Of a stretch of DNA of 64,000 nucleotides, positions 1 through 10,058 are shown piece after piece. Origin of the DNA: Polyangiaceae bacterium (GTDB lineage: Bacteria > Myxococcota_A > Polyangia > Polyangiales > Polyangiaceae); assembly GCA_025936115.1 (NCBI GenBank), contig JAICTZ010000013.1:1-64000 (forward strand). The letters are read 5' to 3'. The first letter of the stretch is position 1. Each line of letters begins with the position of its first letter. The notes under the pieces are model-generated. The model was not told where the DNA came from. It ran no database searches and saw only the letters and a program-made list of their open reading frames with translations. The position numbers and the translations under genes are program-made.

Positions 1-1166
1 ACCTCGCCGTCGAGCAGGCGCAGCGAGCGCTCGGCGATGGCGCGCAGCACGGAGCCGGGGCCCTCCGCGCGGGAGGTGAGTGTCGCACGGAGTTTCTGCG
101 CGGCGACGCGGCCGAACGTCGTGCTCGTGAGATCGCCGAGCAGGGCCGCGACGGCTTCGGCAACGTCGGGGCGGCGTGTAGAAGCGACGAGGTCGAGCAA
201 CTGCTCCGCCGCCTCGGGCTCGGCCTCGATCACGCGCGGCAAGCCGAGCACGAGCGTGGCGGCGATGCCGGGGTCCCGTTTGCCGAGCGGCCCTTCGAGC
301 ACGCGCCGGCAGGCGCGGATAGTTTGCTCCGGGTCGGCCGGGATCGAGGCCACGAGTGAAACGGCGGCGCGCCGCCATTCGGTGGGCGTGAGCGCTTCGT
401 CGAGTCCGCTCTCGATCTCGGTTTGAAACGCGGGAGCCACGACGGAAAGCAGGCCGCGCGCCGTGGCGGCGTGACGCCAGACGAGCGGCTCGCGATCCGC
501 GAGCAGCTGCTCGTACACGTCGCGAATGTCGCCCTGGAGCAGGTGGAGCATCGGGTGGGGGTCACCCTGGTGCGCGCGGGCGGCAGCTTCACGCGCGGCG
601 TACTCGAGGATCTTGGCAGCGAGACGGCGTTCGTGGAGCGTGCCCGTGCGCGCCGAAAGGAGCCAAGTGTCACGGAGCTCGCGTGAGGTCGTGAGCGTGA
701 GCGCGAGCGGATCGGGATTGACCGCGGCGCCGATGGGCATATCGAGCACGAGCCCGATGCGAGCGCGCACCGCCGCTGCCTCGAAGGTGCGGCCGGAGCC
801 GAGCGCCATGCGCGCGGCGACGATCGCGAAAGTTGCGGCAGTGCCCTCGTACACGCGCGCAAAAACGCGCCGTCCGAGCTCGCGCCGCGCGCGGCCGGGC
901 GGCAGTGCCGCCGTGATTTCGTACAGCGCGACGGCGCCAGGCCCCGGCGCGATCCAGGCGAGGTCGTCCGCGAGACCGGTGTCGAGTGCGAGCTGCGCGG
1001 AGCGACTCAAGACCTCGGGATCGACGCCGTCGAGTGGCGGCGGGCCGTAGGCGCTGCCGCTCTGTCCGAGCGCCGTGATGGCCTGCCGGAAACTCGCACG
1101 ACGCTCTCCACCGTCCGACTGCTGAAGCAGGGAGGCGAGCGCGTCGCCAGGATTCGGTCGTCGCAT
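1..1166 (-). CDS. Large hypothetical protein, N-terminal part (runs off the window)
   Basis: The frame is open from an ATG at 1166 to the left edge, giving 388 visible residues with no stop. The product begins MRRPNPGDALASLLQQSDGG, has no signal peptide or membrane segment, and is rich in Ala, Leu, Arg and Glu, reading as repeated amphipathic helices. That could be a HEAT/TPR-like solenoid, but I see no catalytic motif and do not recognise the family. Codon use (strong G/C in third positions) fits a real gene, while every competing frame here gives Arg/Ser-rich shadow protein. It is transcribed away from the PEGA/TPR gene. The start is chosen because the frame upstream is not protein-like. 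Function unknown; the C-terminal half is outside the window. Confidence 0.6.
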   Translation of the reverse strand, partial: MRRPNPGDALASLLQQSDGGERRASFRQAITALGQSGSAYGPPPLDGVDPEVLSRSAQLALDTGLADDLAWIAPGPGAVALYEITAALPPGRARRELGRRVFARVYEGTAATFAIVAARMALGSGRTFEAAAVRARIGLVLDMPIGAAVNPDPLALTLTTSRELRDTWLLSARTGTLHERRLAAKILEYAAREAAARAHQGDPHPMLHLLQGDIRDVYEQLLADREPLVWRHAATARGLLSVVAPAFQTEIESGLDEALTPTEWRRAAVSLVASIPADPEQTIRACRRVLEGPLGKRDPGIAATLVLGLPRVIEAEPEAAEQLLDLVASTRRPDVAEAVAALLGDLTSTTFGRVAAQKLRATLTSRAEGPGSVLRAIAERSLRLLDGE

Positions 1167-1648
1167 GGTGCGGATTTCCCGGTGGGCCGGCCCCACCTGC
1201 CCGGCAGAGTAGCAGGTCCGGAGGCCCGACGCGGAGGGGGTGCGAACACTGCGTTTGGCAGGGCGAGATAGAGCTGGCGACGGGGTTTACGACACGCCGA
1301 GCGGGTTTCGATATACCTCCCGTCAGGTTTCGTTGTTACTGAAGCGAAACGGGACGCCCGAGCAGCTCCGCTGGCCGCTGCCGAGTTTCGGCTCGATGTG
1401 CGCGACAGTATGAATTCGGTCCCCCTTCAGGCCCGCCTGTCGGTTCAGGTGTTCCCCTTGAGCAGCGGTGTTGACGGGGCCGTCCGCTCGCGCGCCGGAG
1501 GCGCGACTGCGCTCGAACGTGTGCTCGCCGATCCGCATGAGTATCTCTTCGAGCCTGCAGCCGCGAGCCGGCCGAGCAGCGCGTGTGGCTGGAGTTGGGC
1601 CATAAAATCACGCTACTGCGCCCCGGGGGACGCTTGCGCCGGCTCCGA
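1167..1648. other. Intergenic region between divergent genes
   Basis: About 480 bases between two divergently transcribed genes. No convincing gene is seen: short frames here are Arg/Ser-rich and lack family resemblance. A poor promoter-like pair occurs near 1286-1316 (TTTACG, about 18 bases, GATATA) reading toward the PEGA/TPR gene. This is weak and only suggestive. Confidence 0.4.
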
Positions 1649-2662
1649 GTGAGGAGTACGCGAAAACGTGTGATTCTTGGTCGTGGCTTAGTCAAAGGTG
1701 TGCTCGGCGCCCTGCTGTGCGGATCGCTCCTCGCGCCTCGGGTGGCGTGGGCGGAGCCCACCGAAGCCGATCGTGCGACGGCTCGCTCGCTTGCGAGTGA
1801 AGGCTACGACGCGCTCGAGCGCAAAGATTACGCGACCGCCGTCGATCGCTTCCGGCATGCCGACGCCCTCGTGCACGCACCGACGATCGGGGTCGATCTA
1901 GCGCGCGCGCTGATTGGGCTCGGTCGCTACGTCGAAGCCTACGAGCGTTACGAGCTCGTGATTCGGGAGGGTGTTCCGAAAAACTCGCCGGCCTCGTGGA
2001 AGCAGGCGCTCGAGGACGCGCAGAAAGAGGCAGCCGATCTCGAGCCCCGACTCGGCTGGATCGTGATTCACGTGATGGGGCCGCTCGACCCCCAGGTGAC
2101 GATCGACGGCGACGACGTGCCCGAGGGCTCAATCGGCGTTCGTCGCGCAGCCGATCCGGGCAAGCGCACCGTGCGAGCGAGCGCCCCCGATTTCGAGCCC
2201 GCCGCGCAGACGGTCACGATCAAAGAGGGCCAAGAGCAGGTAGTGACGCTCGTGCTCAAACGTTCGGCCACGCCGCACCCGGCGACCCCCGCCACCAACG
2301 AGCCGACCGAAGCTCCGGCCCCGCCGCACCACACCTCGCGCGTTCCGGTCTGGATCGCCTTCGGCGTCGGCGGCGCGGGCCTCATCGTCGGTAGCGTGAC
2401 GGGCGTGATGGCGCTCAACCTGCACTCCGAACTCGAGCCCAAGTGCCCGAATGGCTCGTGCCCGCACGACCTGCAGTCGGACGTGAGCCGCTACGACACG
2501 CTCGGCACCGTCGCCGGCATCGGCTTCGGCGTAGGCGTCGCGGGCGCCGCGACTGGCCTCGTCCTGCTGTTCACGGGGGCCGCCGCGGACCGGGCGGCGC
2601 AGCGAGCGTCCCTCTGGCCCGTGATCGGGCCGCGCGAGATCGGCATGGCGGGAAGGTTCTGA
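1649..2662 (+). CDS. Secreted TPR/PEGA-domain membrane protein
   Basis: A GTG at 1649 gives a product with a typical signal sequence (about residues 8-35, hydrophobic VLGALLCGSLLAPRVAWA), then TPR-like helices (AxxSxxGYxALxxKDYxTAVxxFxxA). A beta-rich PEGA-like stretch follows (PQVTIDGDDVPEG ... KRTVRASAPDFEP), then a Pro/Ala linker and two C-terminal hydrophobic segments separated by a short Cys-containing loop. PEGA domains are usually surface or periplasmic modules, and this architecture is very common in myxobacterial genomes, often next to kinases. The stop is 3 bases before the next start, so the two genes are probably co-transcribed. The start is uncertain: an earlier in-frame ATG at 1583 and a GTG at 1670 preceded by GAGGAG are alternatives. 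The substrate or partner is unknown. Confidence 0.7.
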   Translation: MRSTRKRVILGRGLVKGVLGALLCGSLLAPRVAWAEPTEADRATARSLASEGYDALERKDYATAVDRFRHADALVHAPTIGVDLARALIGLGRYVEAYERYELVIREGVPKNSPASWKQALEDAQKEAADLEPRLGWIVIHVMGPLDPQVTIDGDDVPEGSIGVRRAADPGKRTVRASAPDFEPAAQTVTIKEGQEQVVTLVLKRSATPHPATPATNEPTEAPAPPHHTSRVPVWIAFGVGGAGLIVGSVTGVMALNLHSELEPKCPNGSCPHDLQSDVSRYDTLGTVAGIGFGVGVAGAATGLVLLFTGAAADRAAQRASLWPVIGPREIGMAGRF

Positions 2663-2665
2663 GCC

Positions 2666-4197
2666 TTGCTTCCGGTCGCGCGACGCCGGCTCTTCGGCGC
2701 CACGATACTGCTCCTTTCGACCGGCTGTCAGTTGGTGCTCGGCGATTTCACGCTCGAGGGCACGCCGAGCACGCCCGTCGAGCTCGGCAGCGCCTGCGCG
2801 CCGAACACGTATCGCTGCACCGACAACCACCTCGAAACCTGCGCGCCCAATCGGAGCGAATGGACCTCGGTCGCCGATTGCGCCAGCGCCGATGACTGCG
2901 ATCCGACGGCGGGGACGTGCCGCACGTGCGCGTTCGGTGAGTTCGCGTGCAACGGCGCGACCCTCCAGACGTGCGACGCATCTGGCCACTGGCAAACGCA
3001 AGCGACATGCGACAGCGCCGAGCTCTGCCACGTCGCCGTCGATCGCAAGTCGGGAACCGCGCCTCCGAAATCGGAGTGCGCCCCGTCGCCGTGTCCGCCC
3101 GGTGACGGGCATAGCTGCATGGGCAACCGCCTCGAGCGCTGCTCCAAAGGCCGCGACCAGCTCTTGCTCGTCGACCGCTGCGGGAGCGCGGCGCTCTGTG
3201 ACGTGGCGAAGGCGGATGCTCAAACCGCCGCGGGCGAACTTGGAACCTGCCAGCCTACGAGCTGTCACTTCGGTCAGTTCGCCTGCGACGGCGCCACGCT
3301 CGAGCGCTGCAACGACGATCAAAACGGCTGGACGCCGCTCGCGACGTGTCCCGATGCGGGAAGCTGCAATCCACTGAGCGGCGACTGCACGCCCTGCAGC
3401 AGCGGAGACACGGCGTGTAGCGGACGCGACCTCTTGCGCTGCGGCACGGATGGCTTTTCGCGTGTCACCACCTGTACGGCGGTCGAGCTCTGCAACGCCG
3501 CTCAGGGACGCTGCGACAAGCCCGCGTGCTCCGTGCCCGGCACGGTGCGCTGCGTGAGCGGCGAGCCGACCCAGCTCGAAGAATGCGGCAACGATTTGCG
3601 CTGGAGCACGCGTGAAGCTTGCGCGAGCGCGGCGCTTTGCAGTGAGACCGAGCGTCGTTGTCTGCCACCCGCGTGCGGCCCCGGCGAGACGCGCTGCGTC
3701 GCGCAGGATCTGCAAGACTGCAGCGCGGATGCCTCGCACTGGGCCCTGAACCGCACGTGCGCGCCGAATGAGGTCTGCGATCCCAGCGGCTGCCTGCCGG
3801 CTCCCTGCACCGAAGGCAGCACACGTTGCAATGAAAGGTCGTTCGAGCGCTGCCAAGCCGGGATTTGGTCACCCCAGCACCGCTGCGACGCACCGGACCT
3901 TTGCGACAAGACGCAAGGGTGCCTGGCGCCCGACTGCGACGTGAGCCACGGCGAGTATTCGTGCAGCGCGGACGGCATCCTGCATCAGTGCACGGAGGGC
4001 ATGTCGACGGAGCCTTTGACATGCCCTCATCTGGGGTGTGACGCCGACTTACATGATTGCGTCGCGTGCCAATCGCTCGCGTACGAGTGCGTGAACGATA
4101 CGGAGCTCCACCGTTGCCTGGCTGACGGCAGCGACTCGCCGCTCGTCATGAACTGCCCCGGCGGTTGCAGGCTGACTGGCAGCGGGCCCGTCTGCGC

Positions 4198-4210
<13 letters not shown>
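2666..4210 (+). CDS. Cysteine-rich repeat lipoprotein
   Basis: A TTG start 3 bases after the previous stop, with GGAAGG about 9 bases upstream. The N-terminus is a lipoprotein signal (ATILLLSTGC), so the mature protein should be anchored to a membrane by the Cys near residue 19. The rest is about ten imperfect repeats of 40-50 residues. Each carries a short motif of the form xCxxxxLxxC (FACNGATLQTC, HSCMGNRLERC, FACDGATLERC, TRCVAQDLQDC) followed by W, C and C. The very even Cys spacing suggests disulfide-stabilised extracellular modules. Repeats of this type are common in myxobacterial outer-surface proteins, but no enzymatic role is known to me. The 3' end overlaps the convergent kinase gene by 13 bases. 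Confidence 0.8.
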
Positions 4211-5610
<1,400 letters not shown>

Positions 5611-5972
5611 GCGTCGCTCCGGACCGCGACCACGAGCGCTGTCGCGCGGTGTGAACCGCGTAAGCCAGTCGTCTGATGAACAGGTGAGCTCATGTAGGAC
5701 GCCCAGCGTCTCAGACCTACCTCATCTCGCTCCGCATTTCAATGGTTATAAGGCAAAGCTAGTGCCAGGGAGTACAACGTTGTCACGTGGCTCGACGACA
5801 TCTTCATTGGTCGGTGGGCCCAGCTGTCAGCTTCTATGAAGCTCGGAGCGCCAGACTCCTGCGGCCGGCAGGCATGACGCTGAGAGTGGAATCGGGCGCC
5901 GTGTCGCCAGCTCATTTCTCGCGCACGATTGACCGCGCCCTTCCGAGCAGCTGAGAGTTCCAGCAAGACCAT
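5611..5972. other. Intergenic region between divergent kinase and ferrochelatase genes
   Basis: About 360 bases between divergent starts, less GC-rich than the flanking genes (for example 5740-5770). It presumably holds both promoters. I see no clear gene, repeat or strong -35/-10 pair. Confidence 0.4.
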
Positions 5973-6866
5973 ATGGGAATGCCCCCGCGCACCGCCGTTC
6001 TTCTCACCGCTCACGGAACGGTGGCCGATCTCGACGAGCTTCCGAGCTTTCTTCTCCGCATCCGCGGCGGCCGGCCGGTGCCTCCAGCGCTTCTCGCCGA
6101 GACGCGTCGCCGCTACGAGCTCATCGGTAGCTCGCCGCTCCTCCGCGTGACGGAGGAACAGGCTGCGCTACTCGAGCGGCGAGCGGGCGCGCCGGTGTTC
6201 GTCGGCATGCGGCTCGCCGAACCGAGCATCGACGCGGCCCTCGCGCGAGCCGCCGAGCGTGGCATCGAGCGCATCGTCGTCGTGCCGCTCGCGCCGTTCA
6301 GCGTCCACGTTTACGCAGCCGCCGCAGAAGCGGCGCGCGAGCGTCTCGTTGCGAGCGGCGTGACGGCTCCGGCTCTCGTCGTCGTCGAGCCCTGGGGGCT
6401 CGAGTCGGCGTTCGTTCGGGCGCACGCAGCCGCGATTCGGCCGTACCTCGACGCCGCTTCGACGCTCGTGCTCACGGCGCACAGCTTACCGCTCGTCGCG
6501 CTCCGCGAGGGCGACCCTTACGAGCGTCAGGTGCGCGAAACGGCCGACGCTATCGGTCGCGAGCTCGGCGTGCCGTTCGAGCTCGCGTTTCAGAGCCAAG
6601 GCGAGGGCGGTGGTGAATGGCTCGGCCCGACGCTCAAGAGCACACTCGAAGCCGTGAAGGCTCGCGGTGTCGCCGGCGTCGTCGTTGCGCCGTTCGGCTT
6701 CCTGACCGAGCACGTCGAGACCCTTTATGATCTGGACGTCGAGGCACGCGCTCAGGCGGAAGGGCTCGGGCTCGGCTGGAAGCGCGTGCCGGCGCTCGGT
6801 CACGCCGAAGGCCTGATCGAAGCGCTGGCCAAAGCGGTCAGCCGCGCGCTCGGAGTGCGTTCGTGA
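5973..6866 (+). CDS. hemH: Ferrochelatase
   Basis: Inserts ferrous iron into a porphyrin (protoporphyrin IX or coproporphyrin III), the last or near-last step of haem synthesis, in the cytoplasm or at the inner membrane. The 297-residue product has the family's order of landmarks: an N-terminal LLTAHGT, the central TAHSLP with the conserved His, QSQGEGGGEWLGP, and the C-terminal PFGFLTEHVETLYD with the catalytic Glu. It is slightly shorter than typical ferrochelatases (about 310-350) but lacks no core motif. Two in-frame ATGs (5973 and 5979) are possible. The stop overlaps the start of the next gene (GTGA), so a lipoprotein of unknown role is translationally coupled to it. No other haem genes are nearby. 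Confidence 0.93.
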   Translation: MGMPPRTAVLLTAHGTVADLDELPSFLLRIRGGRPVPPALLAETRRRYELIGSSPLLRVTEEQAALLERRAGAPVFVGMRLAEPSIDAALARAAERGIERIVVVPLAPFSVHVYAAAAEAARERLVASGVTAPALVVVEPWGLESAFVRAHAAAIRPYLDAASTLVLTAHSLPLVALREGDPYERQVRETADAIGRELGVPFELAFQSQGEGGGEWLGPTLKSTLEAVKARGVAGVVVAPFGFLTEHVETLYDLDVEARAQAEGLGLGWKRVPALGHAEGLIEALAKAVSRALGVRS

Positions 6867-7924
6867 GGCTAGCGAGGGAGGCTCTTCGCGGTGGTTTTCG
6901 CGCGGCTGTGCTCGCTCTCGCGTCGGCGTCGGTGCTCGGTTGTTCGCTCTTCAAAGGTCCGGTGAACGCGAGCCCCGAGCTCCGCTGGTGGTTGTTCTCC
7001 AATTTCGGTGCAGGGCGCTTGTGCCCGGAGATGCTGCAACGCTCGGCAGCGCTCAGGATGGCGCCCGATCCGAACATCGTCGGGCGTCTCTTTCCCGCGA
7101 GCTGTCAGACCAACGTCAACGACAGCGCGCAAACGGTGACGCTCTCGTTTTCCGGTAGCGGGTTTGCGTGGACGCCCGTCGCCGGGCGGATCGCGTTCAG
7201 CGTGATGGCGAGCGTCGAGTATCGGATGGATTTTTATCTGGCGGACGACGCCGTCTACATCTACGCGCGGCCCGCGCGCACCGTGCTCGGCCCGACGTTT
7301 CAGGTGACGTCCGTCGAAAACCGGCTCGTGAATTGGGCGGCGCAGGGCCCGGCTGGTTACCTCGTGAATAGCTTCGGCGGTCAGATCGTCTCCGGCGAGC
7401 TCGCTTCCGGCTTCACCGTCGTGCACGCCGACGACGGCGACGCGTTCACGCTCGGTATCCTTTCGCCGCCCGCGCGACCGTCGCAGCCGTTCAACACGTC
7501 GAAGAACCGCTACGCCATGGCCAACGAGACGAGCGAGGTACACACCGACCAGCTGGACCTCGTCGGACCGCTCACCGTGGCGAAAAGCGACCAAGCACTC
7601 TTCGTACGGCTCGCCGTCGTGGGGCCGTCGGTCGACGTGTTCTTGATTCGGCGCGGGACGGGAGACCTTTGGCGACAGGGCCTGCAAAATGGCCTCGCCC
7701 TGGCGCCGCCCCCCGAGCCGCCGATCTCCTCCTTCCCGCTGAATCCGGGACCCGAGCTGCGCCAGCGTTTCCCGCTGCCGGCCGGCCAGTATTACCTCGC
7801 CGTCGACAACAGCGCGCGCGCCGGGACGACGAATCCCCCGTTCAGCCCGCTCGGCGCGCTCGGTCAGAACACGGCGCTCGTCTCCGTGGCGGTCGAGCTC
7901 GGCGACTCGGACGACGACTTCTAA
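6863..7924 (+). CDS. Hypothetical lipoprotein coupled to hemH
   Basis: The GTG start overlaps the ferrochelatase stop in a GTGA arrangement, indicating translational coupling. The N-terminus is a lipoprotein signal ending in ASVLGC, with the lipidated Cys near residue 27. The remaining 325 residues are beta-rich, with no membrane segments and few cysteines. They include short aromatic strands (YRMDFYLADDAVYIYA) and a C-terminal block (PAGQYYLAVDNSARAG) resembling carbohydrate-binding or bacterial pre-peptidase-like beta sandwiches. I do not recognise the family. The association with hemH may be only positional. Confidence 0.75.
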   Translation: MRLAREALRGGFRAAVLALASASVLGCSLFKGPVNASPELRWWLFSNFGAGRLCPEMLQRSAALRMAPDPNIVGRLFPASCQTNVNDSAQTVTLSFSGSGFAWTPVAGRIAFSVMASVEYRMDFYLADDAVYIYARPARTVLGPTFQVTSVENRLVNWAAQGPAGYLVNSFGGQIVSGELASGFTVVHADDGDAFTLGILSPPARPSQPFNTSKNRYAMANETSEVHTDQLDLVGPLTVAKSDQALFVRLAVVGPSVDVFLIRRGTGDLWRQGLQNGLALAPPPEPPISSFPLNPGPELRQRFPLPAGQYYLAVDNSARAGTTNPPFSPLGALGQNTALVSVAVELGDSDDDF

Positions 7925-7938
7925 ATTCCGGCGCCCGT

Positions 7939-8601
7939 TTACTCGAACTGCACGATGCTGGTCGCGGGCGTCGGGAGCAGGCGCTCGCGCCCGCCGAGGG
8001 AAACGAGCTCGATCACGAACGCGTAGGCGAGCACGAACGCACCCTGCCGGTGGACGAGCTCGCCCGCGGCGGCCGCGGTACCGCCCGTCGCGAGCAAATC
8101 ATCGACGACGAGCACGGCGCTGCCTTCACGTAGTGAATCGCGGTGCATCTCGAGCTCGGCCTCGCCGTACTCGAGTGAGTAGGAGACCTTGTCGGTGCGA
8201 TAGGGAAGCTTGCCGGGCTTGCGCACGGGGACGAAGCTTGCGTTCAAGCGCGCGGCGAGTGCTCCACCGAAGATGAAGCCGCGGGACTCGACGCCGACCA
8301 CGGCGTCGACGCGCTCGCCGACGAAGTGGTGGGCGATGGCGTCGAGCACGATGTGAAACGCTTTCGGATCGGCGAGTAGGGGCGTGATGTCGCGAAACAG
8401 GACGCCGGGCTGCGGGAAGTCCGGGATCTCGCGGATGAATCCGCGCACGTAGCGCAACGGTTCGAGCTCTTGCGGGGCGGAGCGCGAGACGAGCTTCGGC
8501 GCGGACGAGCCCTTTTTGCTGTCCACGCCGCGGGGCGTCGGCAACGGGCGAGCGAGAACCGGTTTGTTCGGCTTCGCGAACGAACCCTTGCGAGCAGCCA
8601 T
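7939..8601 (-). CDS. apt: Adenine phosphoribosyltransferase
   Basis: Converts adenine and PRPP to AMP in purine salvage. The ATG at 8601 is preceded by AAGGGGG at good spacing, giving 220 residues. Residues from about 48 follow the APRT pattern: IREIPDFPQPGVLFRDITPLL at the substrate-binding N-terminus, VVGVESRGFIFGGALA, and the PRPP-binding loop VLVVDDLLATGGTA. The first roughly 45 residues (Lys/Pro/Ser-rich) are an extra, probably unstructured extension not seen in typical APRTs of about 170-180 residues. An upstream extension overlapping surE is possible but lacks family sequence. It is the last gene of the bolA-grxD-surE-apt operon, 16 bases after surE. Confidence 0.93.
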   Translation of the reverse strand: MAARKGSFAKPNKPVLARPLPTPRGVDSKKGSSAPKLVSRSAPQELEPLRYVRGFIREIPDFPQPGVLFRDITPLLADPKAFHIVLDAIAHHFVGERVDAVVGVESRGFIFGGALAARLNASFVPVRKPGKLPYRTDKVSYSLEYGEAELEMHRDSLREGSAVLVVDDLLATGGTAAAAGELVHRQGAFVLAYAFVIELVSLGGRERLLPTPATSIVQFE

Positions 8602-8617
8602 TAGCCCCCTTCTGCCC

Positions 8618-9367
8618 TCATCGAACGGCGGCCGCAAGCTGCTCGGCTTCGGCGCGAGCTTCGCGGTGCCAAAGATCGAGCACGAGCGGCGTGATTCCGA
8701 CCTCCCCGGCGTCGAACGCTTCCGTATCGGAGCCGGTGACGGGCTCGTGGGCGGCGCCGGGACCGCCGATCCAGAGGTACTCGCGTCCCCGCGGATCACG
8801 ACGAAACTCGACCTCATCGCGATAGATCCGACGGCCGAGCCGCGTCGCCCGGAGCGGCCAGCCGTTACCCTTCGGCACGTTGACGTTCACGAGCAGGCTA
8901 CCCGCCGCGAGGCTCGCGAGCGCGAGGGTGAGACGCACGGCGAGCTCGGCGGCGGCTTCCAGATTCGCATCGACGGCCGCCGAGACGGCGAGCGACGGGA
9001 TCCCTTTGAGCGCGCCCTCGCGCGCCGCAGCGACGGTGCCGCTGTAGAAAACGTCATCACCGAGGTTGACGCCGTGGTTCACGCCCGAGACGACGACATC
9101 GGGTCGGCGGGGCAGGATCCGCTGCTCGGCGTGCAGCGCCACGTACACGCAGTCGGCGGGCGTGCCGTCGACCGAAAACACCTGCTCGCCGTGCGAAAAC
9201 AAGCGCAGCGGCCGGTGCAAGCTGAGCGCGTGGCTCGCGGCGCTCTGCTCGACCTCCGGCGCGCACACGACCACGTCGGCCACGGCCCTGAGCGCGTGTG
9301 CCAAAAGCCCGAGGCCGCGCGCGCGGTGACCGTCGTCGTTGGCGACGAGGACGAGCGGCCTGTTCAA
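8618..9367 (-). CDS. surE: 5'/3'-nucleotidase SurE
   Basis: A metal-dependent nucleoside-monophosphate phosphatase linked to stationary-phase survival. It shows the N-terminal metal-binding NDDG (residues 10-13), the Asn-containing SGVNHGVNLGDDVFYSGT block, and AREGALKGIPSLAVS, all diagnostic of SurE. Length (249) is normal. The expected Tyr after NDDG is His here (NDDGHRARG), a minor variation. Its start abuts the grxD stop with no gap, so the genes are co-transcribed. SurE next to Apt makes sense as nucleotide recycling: SurE releases nucleosides while Apt salvages adenine. Confidence 0.95.
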   Translation of the reverse strand: MNRPLVLVANDDGHRARGLGLLAHALRAVADVVVCAPEVEQSAASHALSLHRPLRLFSHGEQVFSVDGTPADCVYVALHAEQRILPRRPDVVVSGVNHGVNLGDDVFYSGTVAAAREGALKGIPSLAVSAAVDANLEAAAELAVRLTLALASLAAGSLLVNVNVPKGNGWPLRATRLGRRIYRDEVEFRRDPRGREYLWIGGPGAAHEPVTGSDTEAFDAGEVGITPLVLDLWHREARAEAEQLAAAVR

Positions 9368-9679
9368 TTACTTTCCGAGCACGGCGCCGAGCTCGCCGTT
9401 TTCGTGCATGCTCGTCACGATGTCGCAACCGCCGACGAGCTTGCCGCCTACGTAGAGCTGCGGAAACGTCGGCCAGTTCGAATACTCTTTCAGACCCTGC
9501 CGGAGGTCTTGGTCGGCGAGGATGTTGACGTCGCGAAAATCGACGCCCTCTTCCTTCAAAATCCCGACGACCTTCGCCGAGAAGCCGCACTGCGGGAAGT
9601 TCTTCGTGCCCTTCATGAAGAGCACGACTTTGGAGCCGTCCAGGGTCTGTCGGATGCGATCGCGCAGGGTGTCTTCCAT
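9368..9679 (-). CDS. grxD: Monothiol glutaredoxin (Grx4/GrxD type)
   Basis: A 103-residue thioredoxin-fold protein with the monothiol active site CGFS (Cys31). It also has the family motifs [17 protein letters not shown] and GGCDI (glutathione and Fe-S binding). CGFS glutaredoxins bind a [2Fe-2S] cluster shared between two subunits or with a BolA partner, and deliver or repair Fe-S clusters. Here the bolA gene lies 4 bases upstream in the same direction, so the heterodimer is encoded by adjacent genes. Complete and normal length. Confidence 0.96.
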   Translation of the reverse strand: MEDTLRDRIRQTLDGSKVVLFMKGTKNFPQCGFSAKVVGILKEEGVDFRDVNILADQDLRQGLKEYSNWPTFPQLYVGGKLVGGCDIVTSMHENGELGAVLGK

Positions 9680-9683
9680 CTTC

Positions 9684-9938
9684 TTACCTCGAATTTACCT
9701 TTGCCCACGCTTCGGGCGTGTACGTCTTCAGAGCCAGCGCGTGGATGGGGCCGCTCATCGCGTCGCCGAGCGCGCGGTAAACGAGCTGGTGTTGCTCCAC
9801 CAACGAACGGCCGGCGAACGCCGTGGAAACGATGCGAGCCTGGTAGTGATCCTTGGTCCCGGTGAGATCGACGAGGTCGATGTCGGCACCGGGAAATGCC
9901 ACGAGCAAGAGCGTTCGGATGTTCTCGGACTCGATCAT
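9684..9938 (-). CDS. bolA: BolA family protein
   Basis: An 84-residue BolA/IbaG-type protein with the conserved [15 protein letters not shown] strand and the helix containing [15 protein letters not shown]. His in DHYQARI and the later conserved His (GPIHAL) are candidates for Fe-S ligation with the CGFS glutaredoxin encoded 4 bases downstream. It is the first gene of a four-gene operon (bolA, grxD, surE, apt). The 10059 gene on the other strand is divergent from it, with about 120 bases between them for promoters. Confidence 0.93.
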   Translation of the reverse strand: MIESENIRTLLLVAFPGADIDLVDLTGTKDHYQARIVSTAFAGRSLVEQHQLVYRALGDAMSGPIHALALKTYTPEAWAKVNSR

Positions 9939-10058
9939 TTGCCCCTTTCATTGGCGCACGAAAAAGCGTCTGTCAACGTTCGGCGCGAAAACCGGACTTT
10001 CGAGAGTCGACTCATTTGTCCATGTCCCGGTGCGCTGGGAGCTCTAGGATGCGTGAGC

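Noticed and set aside
1398..1652. A possible small plus-strand gene upstream of the PEGA/TPR gene
   Set aside because: No family resemblance, no ribosome-binding site, Ser/Arg-rich; more likely non-coding.
2129..3856. A 575-codon open frame on the minus strand opposite the PEGA and Cys-repeat genes
   Set aside because: Ala/Arg-rich with no family resemblance; it is the antisense shadow of high-GC codons, while the plus-strand frames have signal peptides and ordered repeats.
8516..9865. A 449-codon plus-strand frame across apt, surE and grxD
   Set aside because: Translates to His/Arg/Glu-rich shadow sequence; the minus-strand genes carry unmistakable family motifs.
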